Shown here one piece after another: positions 55,101 to 61,100 of a stretch of 64,000 nt of DNA. Source of the DNA: Branchiostoma floridae (Eukaryota > Chordata > Leptocardii > Amphioxiformes > Branchiostomatidae); assembly GCF_000003815.2 (NCBI RefSeq), contig NC_049983.1, forward strand, positions 9,035,470-9,099,469. Reading direction: 5' to 3'. The notes below the pieces were generated by a model, which was given only the letters and a program-made list of their open reading frames with translations, had not been told where the DNA came from and searched no databases. Within the stretch, counting starts at the first letter, position 1. Each line of letters opens with the position of its first letter. The translations under genes and the position numbers were made by a program.

Positions 55101-58100
55101 AGCACTGGTATTGTTTGTGTTTCTTCTTCTGCGTTGGGTTATTTTTCTAACCTTGTGAGTTACCCCTAGCTCCCTGCTCTCTTTTATCACACAGCTGACA
55201 TGATCTAGCTGGCAGATGGAAACACCAGGCTGTGTTCCACTTCTAGAACAATGCGTCACTTCAAATATTCCTTTCAGTTTCAAAACTGTTTGAACTGTTC
55301 TGTGCAGTTCATACGCTGCACAACAGCGGCCAACCTACGCGTACCCCAAATAAAATGTACATTGTAAGGCCCAGCCCTAATATTGATGTTGGCCAGCCTT
55401 GTAGAGACGGCCGGCAATCAACCGAAGACAGCTCGATGTAGCCTGGGTGCCATCCTAGTGCAAATGCACCAGAGCACAAGTAATGCTTGCCAATGTGTGT
55501 ATACGGTATATCTTCTTAGACTCTGCGCTCCCAACTATGTAACACTAGTTCACCTATATCCGTGGGGTAACCTATATCCATGGCTTTTAAAAACGGGATA
55601 TCTATGGGTTTATGAAGCCGACGGACAACTTGGTTTTGAACTGTAACATTTTCAAAATATTGCAGTTTGAAACTACCGTCCATCGACTCAACATCCCTTA
55701 ATACCCTGTCTTTGAAAACAACGAATATAGGTTGCCCCACGGAAAAGGTGAACCAACGTTAAGTAATTGGGAGGTAAACCAAAATAGGATGCCATCCTGG
55801 ATGTCATAAGAGGAAATTTGTAAATGTGTGGACCATTTCCTGTTACCATCACTACTGTTGTGCCCAAAAAGGCGGAACTATGGTATCCGAGCATAGGCAA
55901 TTTCATCCGGCCTTATCGGTTGGTTGAAGAGATCTCTTAGCAGGCTATCAATCAAAAACTCTTCCATCCATATTTTTCAACATGTCAGTCCCTTAATAAA
56001 TTTACTGGTTTGAATAAACAGGTGTGTAAATAAACAACATGAAGATACTGTTTGTTTACATAGTTGCCATGGTTATATATGGCACCACCACATGCATTCC
56101 GAACCTTTCAAACACGTCAAGATCAGAGTTCGGAGGTCAGCTCCATTGATTCATCACAAGAGCACAACCTTGGCTATGGTGTCTACCAGACACAGCATGG
56201 GTGCGCGCACATCTGGGTATGGTTGGTTGGTGAAGAGGTATTTTGATAATTCTGTTTGATCAGAACATGGCGCAACCTCCTGTGAATTAATTAGGTTTGG
56301 GGCAGGTTGAAAATGGGGGTGGAAGGGTCTTTGATTGCAAGTAATTGGATATAGCCAACTAAGGCAACACCAATTGTTCTACTTGGTTGATTGTGTGAAA
56401 TAGCGAAAAACACATCTTGGTTGATCGTGTAAAATAGCGAAAACACATCTCATACATATACTGTAAAATATGCATTTAAGTTCCCAGGATTTAATTTCGT
56501 GGTGGCGGAGAAAAGGACTTTTCGCAATGGTTTTAAATTTGCGGTAGTACCATACACTGTAATCTCTTACTGCCATGGAAAAATGTACGCGGTGGTTTTA
56601 AATTCGTGGTAAAACGGCCACCGCGAAAACCGAGAACATTAAACCACCGCGAAAGTTTTTACAGCATTTACAGTAACTCTATGAATACTTTCATTGGGTT
56701 GGTGAGTCACTGAATAATAAGATTCTTTGTATACAAGTACACATGTAGAAACCAGTGCTTTATTGCACAAACATTTCAGTAACTGTTTGTCACCTTCCTC
56801 AGGGCAATTCTGACTGATTCACATTGTACTGCAGCATAGGTGTCGCTGCTTACAGATGTGGCTCCAAACGTAAAGTATTTACATATATATAACAGGGTTC
56901 TAGCCAGGATCTTATTTTAGCGTAGTGGGAATAGCATGGTAGCGAAGTGACCAATCAGGAGATTGGTGTGGAAGGGGGGTCTTGGCCCCTCCACGGTGAG
57001 ATTTTGATAGTGTTGAGTTTAAAGTTGGTATTCTGTTAACATCACAGTCAGTTTTGAATGGCATATCATCATTTTTCATTGTTTAGATATTGATTAGACA
57101 TTGTTGAACAAGTAAATGATAGCAAAGCACCACTACACTAGGTAAAAATGAGCGTAGTGGTCACAAATTTTAGCGTAGTGGCCCACTACGCTAAAATGCA
57201 CTAGCTAGAACCCTGATTTATATATATATATACATGTATGTAGATATAGATAGTTAATTGAATATTTACAATGCAGTTCCGTAAACATCCTATGATAGTA
57301 AACATTTGAAATTTATGTTTGGGATCACATCTTTAAGTAGTCTGTGTAATGCAAACTCCGCTGTCCAGGCCTCTAACTTGCCCCTCCCTTCTAGGGGTCC
57401 GGCGGATGTTGGGTGGGCTGCTATAAGTGAGATTTAATCAGGCTAATCTTTAAGCAGCGACACCTATGCTACAGTGCAATGTAAACTAGCAAGAATTGCG
57501 CTGAGGAAGGTGACAGACAGTCACCAAAACATCAGTTCAGTTGGTTAAGAATCTTGTTCTTGCAAATTATAAAATTGCAAATTACTTAACGTATGTTCAT
57601 TCCAGCCTTGGTGACACATTTCTTTTGACTCTAGTCCTTTTTCCCAAACCATCATCTTGAATGTTTTTTATTAAAATGGAAAATTTCAAACCAAGTAATG
57701 CCATTGAGACAGCCAGTACATTTGTACATGTATTTTCTATCCCCATTAAATCAAAGTAATCACCTGTTCATTCATCCTGTGTACAGCTGCTCCTATGACC
57801 TGAATTTCTCAGTTAATCTTTGTTTGAGGTTTCTTCAATTTTCACACAATGAACTACAAATGTGCTCTTAGAAACTATCATTATAAATAACTAGAAAGGC
57901 CGACATTTGCTTGAGAGCAAATACAGCATATTTCAGCCATCTCCATCATGCAACAATAGGCCTTGAGGTCGTTGACCCCTTTGGCCATTGGAAAATGACA
58001 AAAAAAATCCCAAATATATCATTGTAAAGTGGTCCATGCCAAAAATTATACATGGGTCATTTGAATAGATATCTAGAGCACCCCTTTACCAATTTACGGG

Positions 58101-61100
58101 TCATTGGGTTGTAAATCAAGGGAACAGGAGCCATAAAATCGCAAAATTAAGCATTTTGTTGTACAGTATGGGAAAACTTTTATTGAATTTATGTGCACAT
58201 AATTGAAGGGCACTTTTATACCAAATTTCAGATCATTTGGTTGCAAAACGAGGCTACAGGAGCCAAAAATGTCCTTTTTTGGTAAAAAAATGGCAAAAAA
58301 TCGCAAAATTAAGCATTTTGTTGTACAGTATGGGAAAACTTTTATTGAATTTATGTGCACATAATTGAAGGGCACTTTTATACCAAATTTCAGATCATTT
58401 GGTTGCAAAACGAGGCTACAGGAGCCAAAAATGTCCTTTTTTGGTAAAAAAATGGCAAAAAATCGCAAATTAAGCAATTTGTTGTACCGTAAGCCAAAAC
58501 TGTTATTGAATCTAGGTGAGCATATGATCAAGGCACCTCTGTACCAAATTTCATGTCATTCGGCTGTAATACCAGGGTACAGGAGCCCGAAATATACATA
58601 AAAATTGACAAAAACCTCAATAAAATCATTTTAAAGGCAGATATGAAAAAAATGAAAAAAACACCTGGGGGTATTGGCTTACTCTACCTTTGTGCCAAAT
58701 TTCAAGTCAATCGGTCAAAAAATGGCGGAGTTGATTCGATTTGAAGATTTGACAGGAGAAAGAAAGAAAGAAAGAAACATTACGAATACAATATATTTCA
58801 CCATACCTATGGTATGGCTGAAATATAATAAGAAGGCCTTTCTACAATGTATGTAACGTCCTTAGAAACTATCAATCATTTTCAAGACTAAAAGTAGCAC
58901 AGGCTTTTCAGTTAACAATCTAGTAGCCTCCAATATGACATGTACATAGTATAAATATAATACAAATATGCTTTTAGAAATATTATCTGCCACTCTGAGA
59001 AGAAGGAAAAAGGCTATTCAGCACATGACAACATACAACTTTGTACACACGGTATATGCTATAACAAAACCTCAAATTTCTTCGAGAATGGTTGCATACT
59101 ACTAGTATATGCCAGCTCCATCTTTTGTGAATGACTGACAGCTGTAACAACACATTTAGCTGGCAAGTCCACTTTAGTTTAGAAAGGCTATGTAAGGGGT
59201 CACAACAAATTACAGTATACAAAAATGTATCTCAGGACAGTAGACTAGAGATGCTATTCTTCCAAGAAGCATTTTTTTTTCAATAATATACTCAAGAAAT
59301 AACATATTTGATTTTGTGTTACATTTCTAACATGTAGAAAGAAAACAAAAGTGTCTTTTGTACCCCGGTTGAGATCATTACTGAGTAGTTCTAATCACCT
59401 TTAACCAGGACATGACAATGAAAATAAACTTCACGTCTTCAGCGCTTGAAAAGAACAAAGACCACAGTCTGGCAAACTTCCCACCACACATTCAGAGGCC
59501 ACATAAATGTTATTCTAGATCTCTGTTTCAGTACTCAGATAAGTCGGCATGTGTCCATTGTGCCCATAACCTGGAAGCCAGACTGTATTAGTCAGGGGGG
59601 CCAAGGAGAAGTTTCCTTTAGAGCATGCAGGCCATGGATCCAAATAGCTGGCTGGTACAGACCCTGGCTTCCAGATTATTCTGCCCACACACATACCAAA
59701 AATGTTCATAAATATCTGCTAAACAAGATTCCACCAGCGGATGGGCTACTGCGGGCTGTCTCCAGGACCTGTGGACTGAAATTTGCTTTTAGGGATAGAA
59801 AAAAATTCACCCCATCCATCCAGCATATCCAAATTTCATGAGGTAAAATTGAGGAAAATGTAACCCAGAGTCCAGCCTTGTTTTGCTTTTAGTCCCTCCC
59901 CAAAGGTACCCTTCCGCCAGCAGAAGGCTAAAAGTACAACAACTTGAACAAGGCTAGACTGAAGCCTTCAAGGCTAAGGAAATTGTTCTTTCCTAAATTT
60001 AAAATGAGAGTTAACAACGAAAATTAACAACATAAGCTCAGAAGTCCGCTCCCAAACAAATGAGTGGGACGGAAAAATATTAAAACCTTGATATAGCCTA
60101 GTTGCTACAACTTCCAGTCCCTTCTTTTGGCAGCTGACTTCTTACTTGACTCCTCAGAGGTCAAGAAGTCGACCTAAGGTCTGCGGTCTCCAGCCAAGAT
60201 AGACTCCTTTAGCTATCCTTCCAGCATGGTAAAGACAAGTGTAGACACATGCTGGATAAATGTATGGCCCAGGGGGTTTTGGACACCCTCTTACCCTTCC
60301 CTGCTGTGAGGTGGCCGGTATACTTTCATGTACCCTGAACATTTCTGCAGGCACATATCGATTCTGCCACTTCTAAAAGGTCCTCCTTTAGAACTTCTCC
60401 TCAGCTTGGAGGGATATTGTTTGGAAACACAAGGTTTAATGCTTCAAAAGATGTAGTGAAACGTAGTGAACACAGAGTGTAGTGAACAGAATACGCAATG
60501 AGCAATACATGTATCTCCAGAATGATACAAAAAAAATCATTTCATCACCTTCCTCTTTGTGCCGAAGAGGGTGGCTTAGCAGTCCTTACGATAGGGTACC
60601 ATACGAATTACCAAAACAAGTCATATTTCAGTCAAACATTGGGCCTTTCTCTCTTGCATTGCTTTGAAAGAAAATGACCCACATCGTATCAATTTATCTA
60701 TCGGGTTAGAACCCTCAAAGACTTTACATCCAGATAAAAACAATCTTGTAAAGGAAAATTAGAGGATACACAGAGCAGATTGCATAATGTCCTGATCAAA
60801 TCGTATCAAAGGCCGTTAAGCTACAATCTCCTCAAATCAATTGATTATGGGCTGCGCCTAAAACGTCTACTATTAAGGGTAATCCTTCAGCTGGATCCAA
60901 TCAGATTGTACACATGGCATGGGGGTAATCTTCTGATCTTTCATGCCTCAGATCAAATGGACCTCCTGCTACAATCCCCATCATAACCCTATCCTCTCTC
61001 AATTATTCCATTTTCTTCAGGTATTACTGTTTTATTATTACCATCGGGGTGGCTTAATCTTCTGATCCTTCATCATACCTTTAGATCAATGGACCTCCTG

